Below are positions 8,380 to 15,484 of a DNA stretch of 64,000 nucleotides, piece after piece. The DNA comes from Capnocytophaga canimorsus. GTDB taxonomy: Bacteria; Bacteroidota; Bacteroidia; Flavobacteriales; Flavobacteriaceae. Both the position numbers and the translations under genes were made by a program. Below the pieces are notes generated by a model, which was given only the letters and a program-made list of their open reading frames with translations, had not been told where the DNA came from and did no database searches. The stretch is taken from positions 319,001 through 383,000 of the forward strand of contig NZ_CP022382.1 of NCBI RefSeq assembly GCF_002302565.1, read 5' to 3'. Position 1 is the first letter of the stretch. The number at the start of each line of letters is the position of its first letter.

Positions 8380-9726
8380 ATGTCACGATTAGATAATTTT
8401 TTAGCATTAGGCTTTGATTTTTTTCTTACCAAAAAAGGAAAAGAATCTGGCATTTTAAACGATAATCTTAGTAAGAAAGATTACTTAAAAACAGCGCTTT
8501 GCGTCCCTCTTGATATTAGTAAGAAATTTGTACGCACCCAGAGTCAAGAATTTTCCGTTTTAATGGACAATATGCGTACGTATTCTGGTCGCGTTATTGC
8601 TTCTGACAAGGATTATGAGCGCGGTTATACTTCGACTTGTTTATGTGGTCGTAAACGCGTTGATTCCGATTTATCGGATTCTTCAGTGCCTGTGGTTCGT
8701 GGTAAAGAATCTCAAAAGGTTTATTATTCTGGACTAATGAAGTGCGGTTCTGTCTGGCGCTGCCCTGTTTGTTCGTTTAAAATAACGCAACGCCGTCAAC
8801 TTGAGGTTTTTGAACTTTCTAATAAATGGTTAAATCTTCACGAAAAAACAACGGGTAAAAAAGGTCGCCTCTCGTTTATCACATTGACTTTAAGGCACTC
8901 AAAATCAGATTTATTAGATGTTTTGCTTAAACGTTTATCTGAGGAATTTAGGAAATTTCAAAAAACATCGGTTTACAAGCGTATTGAGGAAGAAAATAAT
9001 ATCCGTGGATTTGTCAAAACATTAGAAATCAAGTATTCGTTTGAAAATGGTTGGCATCCTCATTTACATTTATTGTATTTCCATACGCAGGAGGAAACAC
9101 ACAAATTTCATAAAGAATTTGTAAAGGCTTGGTGTAAGCGTAAAAAAATCAGTGCATCACTAAATGCACAATGTGCTAAAGATGTTTATACGGAAAAAGG
9201 TATCGTTGATTATGTAACCAAATGGGATATGTCTAAAGAGATGACACAAGGTCATCATAAGATTAACCCAAATGAGAATAAGCGTTTTACCCCTTTTTTA
9301 ATGCTTCGTTTGCTTACTGAAAATAATTTCAAAAATACGGATGCTGACCGAAATTTTAAAAGGAATTTGGAGGGGCTATTTTACGAGTATTCCAGATATA
9401 CCAAGGGCAAACATTTGATAAATATTTCTAAGAATTTAAAGCGTGAAATGAAATTGTATGAGGAGCTTTTAAATATTGAAATTAAGAGTGATGCAGAAAT
9501 TTTAGAGGACGAAAAAATTGACAAGGTAGAGTTTAAAATTAGCTCGAATTTGTTTAATAAAATTGTTTTTAAGGGGGCTACTTCCCTCCTATTGGTTGCT
9601 TATGAAAATGAGGGTTTAAATGGCGTTATTGACTTGCTTAATTTACTGAAAGTGAATAACAAAAAAAATCATCAGTTATTGTATTGTAAACGTAGAAAAT
9701 TATTATATCAAAAGTTATTACTATGA
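8380..9726 (+). CDS. rep: Rolling-circle replication initiator (HUH endonuclease, Rep_1 type)
   Basis: A 448-residue protein that would nick the double-strand origin and drive rolling-circle replication. Visible motifs: a zinc-finger-like CGSVWRCPVC at residues 122-131 (with CLCGR at 87-91), motif 1 FITLTLRH at 166-173, the HUH motif HPHLHLL at 226-232, and the catalytic Tyr278 in GIVDYVTKW. Spacing and the single tyrosine match pUB110/pC194-type Rep_1 initiators rather than two-tyrosine superfamily A Reps. The C-terminal 150 residues are basic and unassigned. It is the first gene after attL and overlaps the next gene by ATGA. Confidence 0.88.
   Translation: MSRLDNFLALGFDFFLTKKGKESGILNDNLSKKDYLKTALCVPLDISKKFVRTQSQEFSVLMDNMRTYSGRVIASDKDYERGYTSTCLCGRKRVDSDLSDSSVPVVRGKESQKVYYSGLMKCGSVWRCPVCSFKITQRRQLEVFELSNKWLNLHEKTTGKKGRLSFITLTLRHSKSDLLDVLLKRLSEEFRKFQKTSVYKRIEEENNIRGFVKTLEIKYSFENGWHPHLHLLYFHTQEETHKFHKEFVKAWCKRKKISASLNAQCAKDVYTEKGIVDYVTKWDMSKEMTQGHHKINPNENKRFTPFLMLRLLTENNFKNTDADRNFKRNLEGLFYEYSRYTKGKHLINISKNLKREMKLYEELLNIEIKSDAEILEDEKIDKVEFKISSNLFNKIVFKGATSLLLVAYENEGLNGVIDLLNLLKVNNKKNHQLLYCKRRKLLYQKLLL
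8463..8518 (+). other. Candidate double-strand origin inside rep
   Basis: A 7-bp inverted repeat TAATCTT (8463-8469) / AAGATTA (8477-8483) is followed 25 bp later by TCTTGATATTA (8508-8518), which contains the CTTGATA nick core of pC194/pUB110-type origins. TTAGTAAGAAA occurs at 8468-8478 and again at 8517-8527. The position within the coding region makes this tentative. Confidence 0.25.
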
Positions 9727-9929
9727 AACGAAAACCAATGAAAATCTGTGAAAATTGCCGATACTCTCAGTTTACGGATGTTGACCCTTTTCATTTGTCT
9801 ATGGATTGTAAATTACGTAAAATGTTGGTTTTTACGCATTCGTATTGCGGTGATTATCAACCTAAAAAAACAGACAGACCTAAAGAGAAAAATACAAATG
9901 ATAAAGATGTACAATTAAGTTTATTTTGA
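9723..9929 (+). CDS. Small zinc-ribbon-like protein with C-terminal clamp-binding motif
   Basis: 68 residues, translationally coupled to rep by an ATGA overlap. Four cysteines (CENCRYSQ, MDCKL, YCGDY) suggest a small zinc-binding fold. The last residues are VQLSLF, an exact match to the QL[SD]LF pentapeptide with which bacterial polymerases and repair proteins bind the beta sliding clamp. Together with its place beside rep, this suggests that it recruits the host clamp or polymerase to the phage origin, or diverts the clamp. Clamp binding is inferred from the motif; the protein family is not recognised. Confidence 0.75.
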   Translation: MKRKPMKICENCRYSQFTDVDPFHLSMDCKLRKMLVFTHSYCGDYQPKKTDRPKEKNTNDKDVQLSLF

Positions 9930-9931
9930 TT

Positions 9932-10105
9932 ATGGAAGCGACAATAAAAGACACGAAATTATTACAAATCAAGGACATTCAGGAAATTCTGGATTGTACT
10001 AAACATACGGCTATGCGTTTACGTATTGAGATTGCCCAGCATTTTAGTTTGGAAAAAAGCAATCACGTAACTTATAGACATTTAAGAAAGTATTTGAATT
10101 TATAA
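9932..10105 (+). CDS. Small helix-turn-helix protein, excisionase/MerR-like
   Basis: 57 residues starting at an ATG two bases after the previous stop. The core LLQIKDIQEILDCTKHTAMRL fits a winged-HTH start (a helix, then a turn, then a recognition helix), and VTYRHLRKYL resembles the closing helix of excisionase-like HTH_17 domains. It could be a recombination directionality factor for Xer-mediated excision or a transcription regulator of the element. There is no other obvious repressor in the element, so either role would matter. Too short for certainty. Confidence 0.6.
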   Translation: MEATIKDTKLLQIKDIQEILDCTKHTAMRLRIEIAQHFSLEKSNHVTYRHLRKYLNL

Positions 10106-10122
10106 ACTAAAACAATTAACGA

Positions 10123-10659
10123 ATGTATTACGCTCACGTTGTTAATGGTACTGACACTCATATTTTGAATGTAGATGATACTGGGGTTTTACGCATTCCT
10201 TTTATGAATTATCAAGGCGAATTACATACGAATTGTTTATACATTCATTGTCAGTTTAACCAATTCACTAAGATTGTTGCTTATGATGCTCTAGGTTTAT
10301 TTGCATCGGACAATCAGCTTACAGATGTTATTGCACCATTTGCTGAAGTAGTGAATGTGGATAATAACCAACTTACGCAGCTTTTGTATTTTAATAGAGC
10401 TAAAGAGATTTCTTGTTCTTTCAATAAGATAAAAAAACTATACGCTGAAAGTGCTCAGCGTATAGTTGCCTCAAGTAATAATATTGTTTTCTTGTTTGCT
10501 CCGTTGGTTACGTATTTGGTCGCAAAAAATAATCCTCTGGAGCATTTGACTACGCCTGAGGCTTTGACTATTTACATTGACCAAATGAACCGCAATAATA
10601 TTTATGCTCCTAAACTTATAGATTTATATGTATCGGCTAACGACTACAATTTTGCGTAA
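10123..10659 (+). CDS. Leucine-rich-repeat-like protein
   Basis: 178 residues with five tandem units of about 18-20 residues between residues 45 and 145, each with an NxL or NxI centre: SDNQLTDVIAPFA, DNNQLTQLLYFNRA, SFNKIKKLYAESA, SSNNIVFLFAPLV, KNNPLEHLTTPEA. This is an LRR-like solenoid with Asn ladder positions. There is no signal peptide or TM segment, so it is probably cytoplasmic. It lies between the replication genes and the small membrane/virion genes. Function is unknown; LRRs usually mediate protein binding, so a host-takeover or regulatory role is possible. Confidence 0.7.
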   Translation: MYYAHVVNGTDTHILNVDDTGVLRIPFMNYQGELHTNCLYIHCQFNQFTKIVAYDALGLFASDNQLTDVIAPFAEVVNVDNNQLTQLLYFNRAKEISCSFNKIKKLYAESAQRIVASSNNIVFLFAPLVTYLVAKNNPLEHLTTPEALTIYIDQMNRNNIYAPKLIDLYVSANDYNFA

Positions 10660-10756
10660 AAAAAAGTATAAAAAAGTTTGTTTAAGTCGGTATTTTAAAA
10701 AGGCTGTTTTTGTAATTCTTACGTTTGCTGTGTTAAATAGTTTGTTTAAAAATTAA
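10628..10756 (+). CDS. Tiny basic single-TM protein
   Basis: 42 residues, overlapping the end of the LRR-like gene in another frame. A Lys/Arg-rich N-terminus (KKKYKK, SRYFKK) is followed by the hydrophobic stretch AVFVILTFAVLNSLF and a stop. This pattern, cytoplasmic-basic then one membrane helix, recurs in several tiny genes of this element. The overlap and lack of a clear ribosome site leave some doubt that it is expressed. Confidence 0.4.
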   Translation: MYRLTTTILRKKKYKKVCLSRYFKKAVFVILTFAVLNSLFKN

Positions 10757-10767
10757 ATATTTATTGT

Positions 10768-10923
10768 ATGAGAAATCGAAATCAGAATCAAGGCGGTTTA
10801 GAGCCTAATTGGTGGTATGTGGTAGCTGCGCTTGTTGTGGGTTTAATTATTCCAGATAATATGAACCCTGTAGGTATGTTGTTAGGTAAGTTTAACAGCA
10901 AAAAAGAGGAAGAAAAGAAATAG
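10768..10923 (+). CDS. Small single-TM protein
   Basis: 51 residues: a polar N-terminus rich in Asn/Gln, WWYVVAALVVGLII as a membrane helix at about 16-29, then a charged tail ending KKEEEKK. A candidate virion membrane protein by its position just before the capsid candidate. It is followed by a hairpin that may separate early from structural genes. Confidence 0.6.
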   Translation: MRNRNQNQGGLEPNWWYVVAALVVGLIIPDNMNPVGMLLGKFNSKKEEEKK

Positions 10924-10947
10924 GACTTGCGGACAATGTCCGCAGTC
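10924..10947 (+). terminator. Hairpin between early genes and capsid candidate
   Basis: GACTTGCGGAC and GTCCGCAGTC pair with one bulged T around a 3-nt loop, followed by TTTAAT. The T-run is short, so this may be an attenuator, or a single-strand structure such as a packaging or origin signal, rather than a full terminator. Confidence 0.5.
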
Positions 10948-10969
10948 TTTAATCTTAAAATGATTGATT

Positions 10970-11986
10970 ATGACTGCAATTCCGAGTAATACAAATCAAG
11001 TTAATCATAGGCGTTTAATTATTGATGTTAAGGGTAAAGGGCAACACGGAACGCTTAACGATATGGTTATCCCCAATAGTGATTTTGCTGTTGGTAAAAA
11101 CATTTTTGAGTTTTCGCTTCCAGAGGGTGTAAATTACATTGATGTAGATAGGTTTTTTCTTCCTAAGGAATCATCTATGAATTTTAAGTTTAAAGGTTTT
11201 AAACTGGTACACGTAAATTCAATGGGTAAATCGGTTGTTTTGATTGATGTTTTAAATCTTGCAGAAAATGAGTTTTCTATTTTTGATGATTTAAGTGTTT
11301 ATGCAAGGTCTGGTAATTTTACTAATTATCCTAAAAAAGGGATTAACTTAGGTTTTTTCAGGATTAAGCGAGGCGACCGTATTTTTATTGAAATTGATGT
11401 TTTAAATGCTAATCTTACTGAAAATAAAGTTTTTTCTTTTATCAGTTCTTGTGATACTTCTTTAGTACCGCATTATGATTTGCATCGTTTTTATTTTTTG
11501 TCGAAAGGTGAAAAACATACTTTGAAACGTAAGGATTTTGACATTATTATATCAGAGTCTCGTACTAATACTTTAAAAGTAAATGATTTTGATGTTGTTC
11601 TTCCTTCTTTTTCTTCATCTAGTTCTTTTGGACAAGTTTTAAACTCGGATGTTTACCTTTCTTGCGGTAATGAAAATTTTGTTTTTGAGGGAGTTTCTGA
11701 TGAATCACCTACTTTTTTTGTTGCTAAAAAACAAGTACACAATGCTGATACGTTCTATTTGATGCAGGAGTACGTAAAACGTGCTAAAAATGTGCTAATG
11801 GAAAAAAGTAAAACCGATTATGCAAATACCATATTTAAGCAGTTGTATGGAAAGATGCCTACTTTGGATAAGCTAAATAGTGCTATTGAGCTTTATTCTC
11901 AGTTGAATTTGAATGATAGAAACTTCGGACACGAGGATTTCTACGAAATACCAGAATATGTTGAACCTAATAATTTAATTTCTTAG
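10970..11986 (+). CDS. Candidate major capsid protein
   Basis: 338 residues, no signal peptide, no TM helix, and a strongly alternating beta-strand-like pattern (for example FEFSLPEGVNYIDVDRFFL, FKFKGFKLVHV, RGDRIFIEIDVL), with a helical C-terminal section from about 255. It is the largest soluble non-enzymatic protein in the element and heads the block of small membrane proteins. In membrane-containing phages such as FLiP and PM2, a 270-350-residue double-jelly-roll protein sits in this position. I recognise no sequence motif, so the capsid role is inferred from size, predicted strand content and context. The ATG at 10970 is preferred to an upstream in-frame TTG at 10964. Confidence 0.5.
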   Translation: MTAIPSNTNQVNHRRLIIDVKGKGQHGTLNDMVIPNSDFAVGKNIFEFSLPEGVNYIDVDRFFLPKESSMNFKFKGFKLVHVNSMGKSVVLIDVLNLAENEFSIFDDLSVYARSGNFTNYPKKGINLGFFRIKRGDRIFIEIDVLNANLTENKVFSFISSCDTSLVPHYDLHRFYFLSKGEKHTLKRKDFDIIISESRTNTLKVNDFDVVLPSFSSSSSFGQVLNSDVYLSCGNENFVFEGVSDESPTFFVAKKQVHNADTFYLMQEYVKRAKNVLMEKSKTDYANTIFKQLYGKMPTLDKLNSAIELYSQLNLNDRNFGHEDFYEIPEYVEPNNLIS

Positions 11987-11988
11987 TT

Positions 11989-12210
11989 ATGCGATTTGAT
12001 TGGAATGTTTTAATACCTAAGGGTTTAGACACTATAAGCTCTCTTTGGGGGCAACCTGCTAATCATTATCACGTTGTACCTCCTACTGAACAAAAGAGTT
12101 CAGATAGTAACAATATGATACTATACTCAGTCTTTGGACTTTCTTTTATAGTAGTTTTAGTTTTGATTTTTTCAATGTTTAAAAGTAGTAGTAACAATAA
12201 TAAAAGATAG
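11989..12210 (+). CDS. Small single-TM protein following capsid candidate
   Basis: 73 residues, starting 2 bp after the preceding stop. A soluble N-terminal half (WNVLIPKGLDTISSLWGQ) is followed by MILYSVFGLSFIVVLVLIFSM, a clear membrane helix at about 43-63, and a Ser/Asn/Lys tail. Probably a virion or assembly membrane protein; no family recognised. Confidence 0.65.
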   Translation: MRFDWNVLIPKGLDTISSLWGQPANHYHVVPPTEQKSSDSNNMILYSVFGLSFIVVLVLIFSMFKSSSNNNKR

Positions 12211-12212
12211 TT

Positions 12213-12710
12213 ATGTCAAGAAATAATTATAATAGAAATTATGCTCCTGTACCTTTTGTACAGCCTGAGCCTGTTTATTATTCTGCTGGATATTCGCATC
12301 CTAATTATGCTTATCCGCAACGACAACCACAATATCCGCAACCACAATATTCGCAAGGACAATCCCAGCAACCTTATAAAAAGAAAAGTGGAGCAAAGGA
12401 AGTTCAAGGTGTAACTCGTGAAGGTAAAGAATACTTTGGTATTTCGGCTTGGTTTGTTTCCAAAAATGCGGGGTTAGTAAAAATAAATGCTTTTGAAAAT
12501 TCAAAATCTACCCATTTTACTACTCAGCGTGGACGTGAAGGGGTTTCTTTGATGTTTGAGGTTGTTTATAGAGATTCAGGAATTAAGCGTTTAGAGGTTG
12601 CTACGTATTTCTTTGATACTGGTAAGGCTTTTTTAAAGGATTTAGGCATCATTGTATCTACTAAAGCCTCTAATGGCGGTTATGCAGGTTTCTTTAAACC
12701 TAAAAAATAG
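12213..12710 (+). CDS. Tyr/Pro/Gln-rich N-terminus, basic C-terminal domain; structural or DNA-binding candidate
   Basis: 165 residues. The first 60 are low complexity, dominated by Tyr, Pro, Gln and Asn (YPQPQYSQGQSQQPYKKK), the rest a compact basic domain beginning with KEYFGISAWFVSKNAGLVKI and ending GYAGFFKPKK. It begins 2 bp after the upstream stop, so it is cotranscribed with the capsid candidate. A single-strand DNA-binding or minor capsid role would fit the charge, but nothing in the sequence proves it. Confidence 0.6.
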   Translation: MSRNNYNRNYAPVPFVQPEPVYYSAGYSHPNYAYPQRQPQYPQPQYSQGQSQQPYKKKSGAKEVQGVTREGKEYFGISAWFVSKNAGLVKINAFENSKSTHFTTQRGREGVSLMFEVVYRDSGIKRLEVATYFFDTGKAFLKDLGIIVSTKASNGGYAGFFKPKK

Positions 12711-12737
12711 ATTGTTTAATTTTTAATACGTAATATT

Positions 12738-12857
12738 ATGTTTTTAGTAAAATTGCTTGGCATTGTAAAGACCATTCAGGATGTTTTGGCTGTGATTACT
12801 CCAGCGTTGGAGCTCTTGGTTAAAAGAGATATGAACGGCGACGGCAAAATCGGTTAA
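12738..12857 (+). CDS. 39-residue hydrophobic peptide ending in an EF-hand-like loop
   Basis: A hydrophobic or amphipathic segment (FLVKLLGIVKTIQDVLAVITPALELLV) precedes DMNGDGKIG, which matches the DxNxDGxI core of EF-hand/dockerin calcium loops. It starts with ATG 28 bp after the previous gene and is followed by a terminator hairpin. It could be a membrane-active peptide; calcium binding is only suggested by the motif. Confidence 0.5.
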   Translation: MFLVKLLGIVKTIQDVLAVITPALELLVKRDMNGDGKIG

Positions 12858-12880
12858 GGTTTTTGGTTGGTTTAGTTTTT

Positions 12881-12916
12881 AAAAGGAAGTATGGAAATTC
12901 TGTGCTTCCTTTTTTT
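12881..12916 (+). terminator. Terminator after first structural block
   Basis: AAAAGGAAGTA pairs with TGCTTCCTTTT (12881-12891 and 12903-12913), one G-T pair, 11-nt loop, followed by a T-run. It separates the capsid block from the linker-protein block. Confidence 0.75.
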
Positions 12917-12948
12917 GAATAATTTTTAATTTTTTAATTTGAAATATT

Positions 12949-13944
12949 ATGTTTTTGATATTGTTTTTATTGTTTTCTGCGATTGTTTATTTAGTAAATC
13001 AGTCGAAAAAGATAGATGAGGGTTTTGTTGCTTCCGATGAGCAAAAAGAGCCTTATTATGATTTTCCTTGTTGTGTAACTAAGGATTACGTTCGCCCTTC
13101 ACATGTGCCTAATGGGGATACATCGGGCGGTCCTACCGATACGCCCGATGTTCCTGATGCTGATAGTGGCGGTTCTGATAGTGGTTCATCTGGAGGAGCT
13201 TCGCAAGGTTCTGATGATAGCGGTTCATCTGGAGGAACTTCCCAAGGTTCAGAATCTGATGATAGTGCAGATAGTTCTGTTAGTAATTTCTTTAATTCTA
13301 TGAATTTAGAGCGTTTCGGAAATTCGCCTTTTGTTGTTACACGTAGTTACATTAGTTTTAATTATTTTAATGTTTTAAAGCGTAAAATGGTAAAGCATAT
13401 TACTAATTTTGAGGGCTTTAAATTGCCTCATAATTTGGAATATTATAACCAGCAATTGGCTACTTTGTTGCGTACTTCTTTGCGTATGTTTCAGTATAAT
13501 ATAGATGATAGTTCTGTTGAAGAATTTACTGCAGATTATTCCAGTGTTCCACTTTTGAAGATTATTCAAAACAATTCTTCTGGTTTTGCTTTGCATATGA
13601 ACCCTCAATCTACCCCTTTATTTTTGACTTCTTCTTATTCACAAAATTTTTATGAATTAGATTTACTTCGTCAAGGTAGATATGTTGCTATTATGGGCTT
13701 TCATACACCATTTTCTGGTGCTCCTTCAGATGGTTTGGTTTTTGAACCAAAAGTAACAAGTTCTGGTTCTGCTTATTTCTTATCACTTATAGGTTTCACC
13801 GATGAGCAGGAAGCCATAAAATTTGTTGAAATAATGGCTAATTTCACCAAAGAAGCCAGCGAATATGAAACTGCTTCATCATCAGATGAGGGTTATTCAG
13901 GGCATACGGAAGACCCACAAGGTTACGCAACAATGGGTATGTAA
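12949..13944 (+). CDS. Membrane-anchored protein with Gly/Ser/Asp linker (paralogue 1)
   Basis: 331 residues: an N-terminal membrane anchor (FLILFLLFSAIVYLV, 2-16), a CC pair at 41-42, an acidic Gly/Ser-rich flexible linker from about 55 to 112 with near-repeats SSGGASQGSDD and SSGGTSQGSES, and a globular C-terminal domain from about 115. That domain shares HNLEYYNQQLATLL (161-174) and a matching C-terminal helix with the next gene, so the two are tandem paralogues. The layout, anchor plus long flexible linker plus distal domain, suits a virion spike or receptor-binding protein, or an inovirus p3-like adsorption protein. No family is recognised; function is inferred. Confidence 0.65.
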   Translation: MFLILFLLFSAIVYLVNQSKKIDEGFVASDEQKEPYYDFPCCVTKDYVRPSHVPNGDTSGGPTDTPDVPDADSGGSDSGSSGGASQGSDDSGSSGGTSQGSESDDSADSSVSNFFNSMNLERFGNSPFVVTRSYISFNYFNVLKRKMVKHITNFEGFKLPHNLEYYNQQLATLLRTSLRMFQYNIDDSSVEEFTADYSSVPLLKIIQNNSSGFALHMNPQSTPLFLTSSYSQNFYELDLLRQGRYVAIMGFHTPFSGAPSDGLVFEPKVTSSGSAYFLSLIGFTDEQEAIKFVEIMANFTKEASEYETASSSDEGYSGHTEDPQGYATMGM

Positions 13945-13970
13945 TTTTATAACATTTATTTAAATTTTTT

Positions 13971-14759
13971 ATGAATACGAATAATAATACACCTACGAAA
14001 AAAAAGAAAAAGAATAAGAAAAAGGGTAATAAAATCGTTATCCTGCTTTTGGTTGTTTTGGCTTTATTGTTTTTTATTTTTAACAGAGAAAAGAAAATAA
14101 AGGAGGATAAGCCAGATTTGAATGTTCCTAATGGTTCTGGTTCAAGCTCTGGAAGTTCAAATTCTGGAGTGGTTGGTTCTTCTGGTTCTAAGTCTTTAAT
14201 TTCTTCAAGTCTTTTATCCGATACATTGAGACTTGACACATTAGGTATTTTTGAAACTGTTTATTCTATTAAAAGGGAATTGAAACAATTTTCTGATTTA
14301 CAATTAGAGCACGATTTAAATTATTATAATGTTGAATTGGCTAAGATGTTAGGTAATTCTTCTTATAGATTTTCTTATGACGAGGGACAAAAAGTTAAGT
14401 ATTTTAATGAATATTTGTCAGGAAATTATAAATTTTATTTATCAGAAATGGGAGTTCGTTCTTCGGAATCTCTTAATTTGGAATTAGGTACTCCAATTAT
14501 CATTACTGAAGTTCCTTTTTTTACTTCAAAATTGGTGTGTTTGGGAATTTTAATTGATTCTTATGATAAATCAGGTTTGCCTGTTTATTATTGTTTGAAT
14601 TTGAATCGTACTTTTGTTCGTTTATCAGAAAATAAAGTTTTTGTTTCTTATACTACAAATAGAGAAAGTCCTTATAAAACAAAAAGAATTTTTGAAATTG
14701 AATTTGAAACTAAGGCTCAAGCACAGAATTTAACAAGGTTTTTATCTCAATTCTTATAA
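13971..14759 (+). CDS. Membrane-anchored protein with Gly/Ser linker (paralogue 2)
   Basis: 262 residues: a Lys-rich N-terminus (KKKKKNKKKGNK), one membrane helix (IVILLLVVLALLFFIF, about 22-37), a Gly/Ser linker (50-78) and a C-terminal domain whose HDLNYYNVELAKML (114-127) aligns with HNLEYYNQQLATLL of the preceding protein; both also end with a similar amphipathic helix. It is therefore a diverged duplicate with a shorter linker. The basic N-terminus predicts that the C-terminal domain faces outward across the inner membrane or the phage membrane. The role is unknown; a pair of spike subunits is plausible. Confidence 0.65.
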   Translation: MNTNNNTPTKKKKKNKKKGNKIVILLLVVLALLFFIFNREKKIKEDKPDLNVPNGSGSSSGSSNSGVVGSSGSKSLISSSLLSDTLRLDTLGIFETVYSIKRELKQFSDLQLEHDLNYYNVELAKMLGNSSYRFSYDEGQKVKYFNEYLSGNYKFYLSEMGVRSSESLNLELGTPIIITEVPFFTSKLVCLGILIDSYDKSGLPVYYCLNLNRTFVRLSENKVFVSYTTNRESPYKTKRIFEIEFETKAQAQNLTRFLSQFL

Positions 14760-14760
14760 T

Positions 14761-14913
14761 ATGATAGGCAAACATATTTTTGTTTTAGTTTGCTTTTGTT
14801 TTGTATTGTTTTTGGTGCTTTTCTTTCAAGCAAAGAAAGGCATCAAGGACAATAATCAAAATAGTAGGCAAACATCAAACGGCGGTAGGATTTATACTAA
14901 TGTAATGCGTTAA
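14761..14913 (+). CDS. Small single-TM protein
   Basis: 50 residues starting one base after the previous stop. The helix HIFVLVCFCFVLFLVLFFQ (about 5-23) is followed by a polar tail rich in Asn, Gly and Arg. One of a run of tiny membrane proteins with the same topology; no family recognised. Confidence 0.6.
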   Translation: MIGKHIFVLVCFCFVLFLVLFFQAKKGIKDNNQNSRQTSNGGRIYTNVMR

Positions 14914-14915
14914 TT

Positions 14916-15161
14916 ATGAAAAAGTTTTATACAGATAATTTTATCTATTTCGTGGCTTTATTGATTTACTTTTTGATTGTTTTTTTAATTTGTTATTTCA
15001 GATTTAAGGATAAATATAATGCTGAATTTTTCAAAAAAGTTTATTATAAAGTGCTTAATGATTTCATCTGGGATTTTAAAAATAAGTTTGAGAAAGCTGC
15101 GCCTAAGATTTATAAGAATGGTAAGCGAGTAGCTTATATTAAAGGTAAAAGAGGTTATTAA
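14916..15161 (+). CDS. Small membrane protein with basic tail
   Basis: 81 residues. A membrane helix FIYFVALLIYFLIVFLICYF (about 9-28) precedes a strongly basic amphipathic tail (KNKFEKAAPKIYKNGKRVAYIKGKRGY). The tail could bind DNA or phospholipid head groups on the inner face of a membrane. It starts 2 bp after the preceding stop. Confidence 0.62.
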   Translation: MKKFYTDNFIYFVALLIYFLIVFLICYFRFKDKYNAEFFKKVYYKVLNDFIWDFKNKFEKAAPKIYKNGKRVAYIKGKRGY

Positions 15162-15172
15162 ATTGATTAGTT

Positions 15173-15481
15173 ATGAGTTTATTAAGTTTAGGTATAAGTA
15201 TAGGGCTTTCGTTTGTTAATGGTATTGTTGAGAATGAAAAAGACCGCAAAAAAAGACAAGCATTAAGGCAAATGCACGATGATTACTATAAACAATATGA
15301 TTCTTCTTTGTCTAATCATTTGAAAAATAATGAAAAAACGATATATTTAAAGGCTAAGACAATGTATTATAATGAAATGGCTGAGGATGTTTCAGGTGCT
15401 TTTTTCAGTGTTTTTTTTCAGTATTTTTTGTTTTTCTTGGCTTTTTGTTTAGTTTTGTATCAAATCAATCGTAAAAATTAA
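15173..15481 (+). CDS. Small membrane protein with central charged helix
   Basis: 102 residues: a short hydrophobic N-terminus (LLSLGISIGLSFVNGIV), a charged helical middle (ENEKDRKKRQALRQMHDDYYKQY), and a C-terminal membrane helix (FFSVFFQYFLFFLAFCLVLY). Two membrane contacts with a cytoplasmic helix between them would give a hairpin topology. It lies 3 bp before the lipoprotein gene. Function unknown. Confidence 0.6.
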   Translation: MSLLSLGISIGLSFVNGIVENEKDRKKRQALRQMHDDYYKQYDSSLSNHLKNNEKTIYLKAKTMYYNEMAEDVSGAFFSVFFQYFLFFLAFCLVLYQINRKN

Positions 15482-15484
15482 ATT

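Noticed and set aside
12216..12504. Two minus-strand open frames opposite the Y/P/Q-rich gene
   Set aside because: They are antisense to a low-complexity coding region and encode repetitive Leu/Ile/Arg sequence, as expected by chance.
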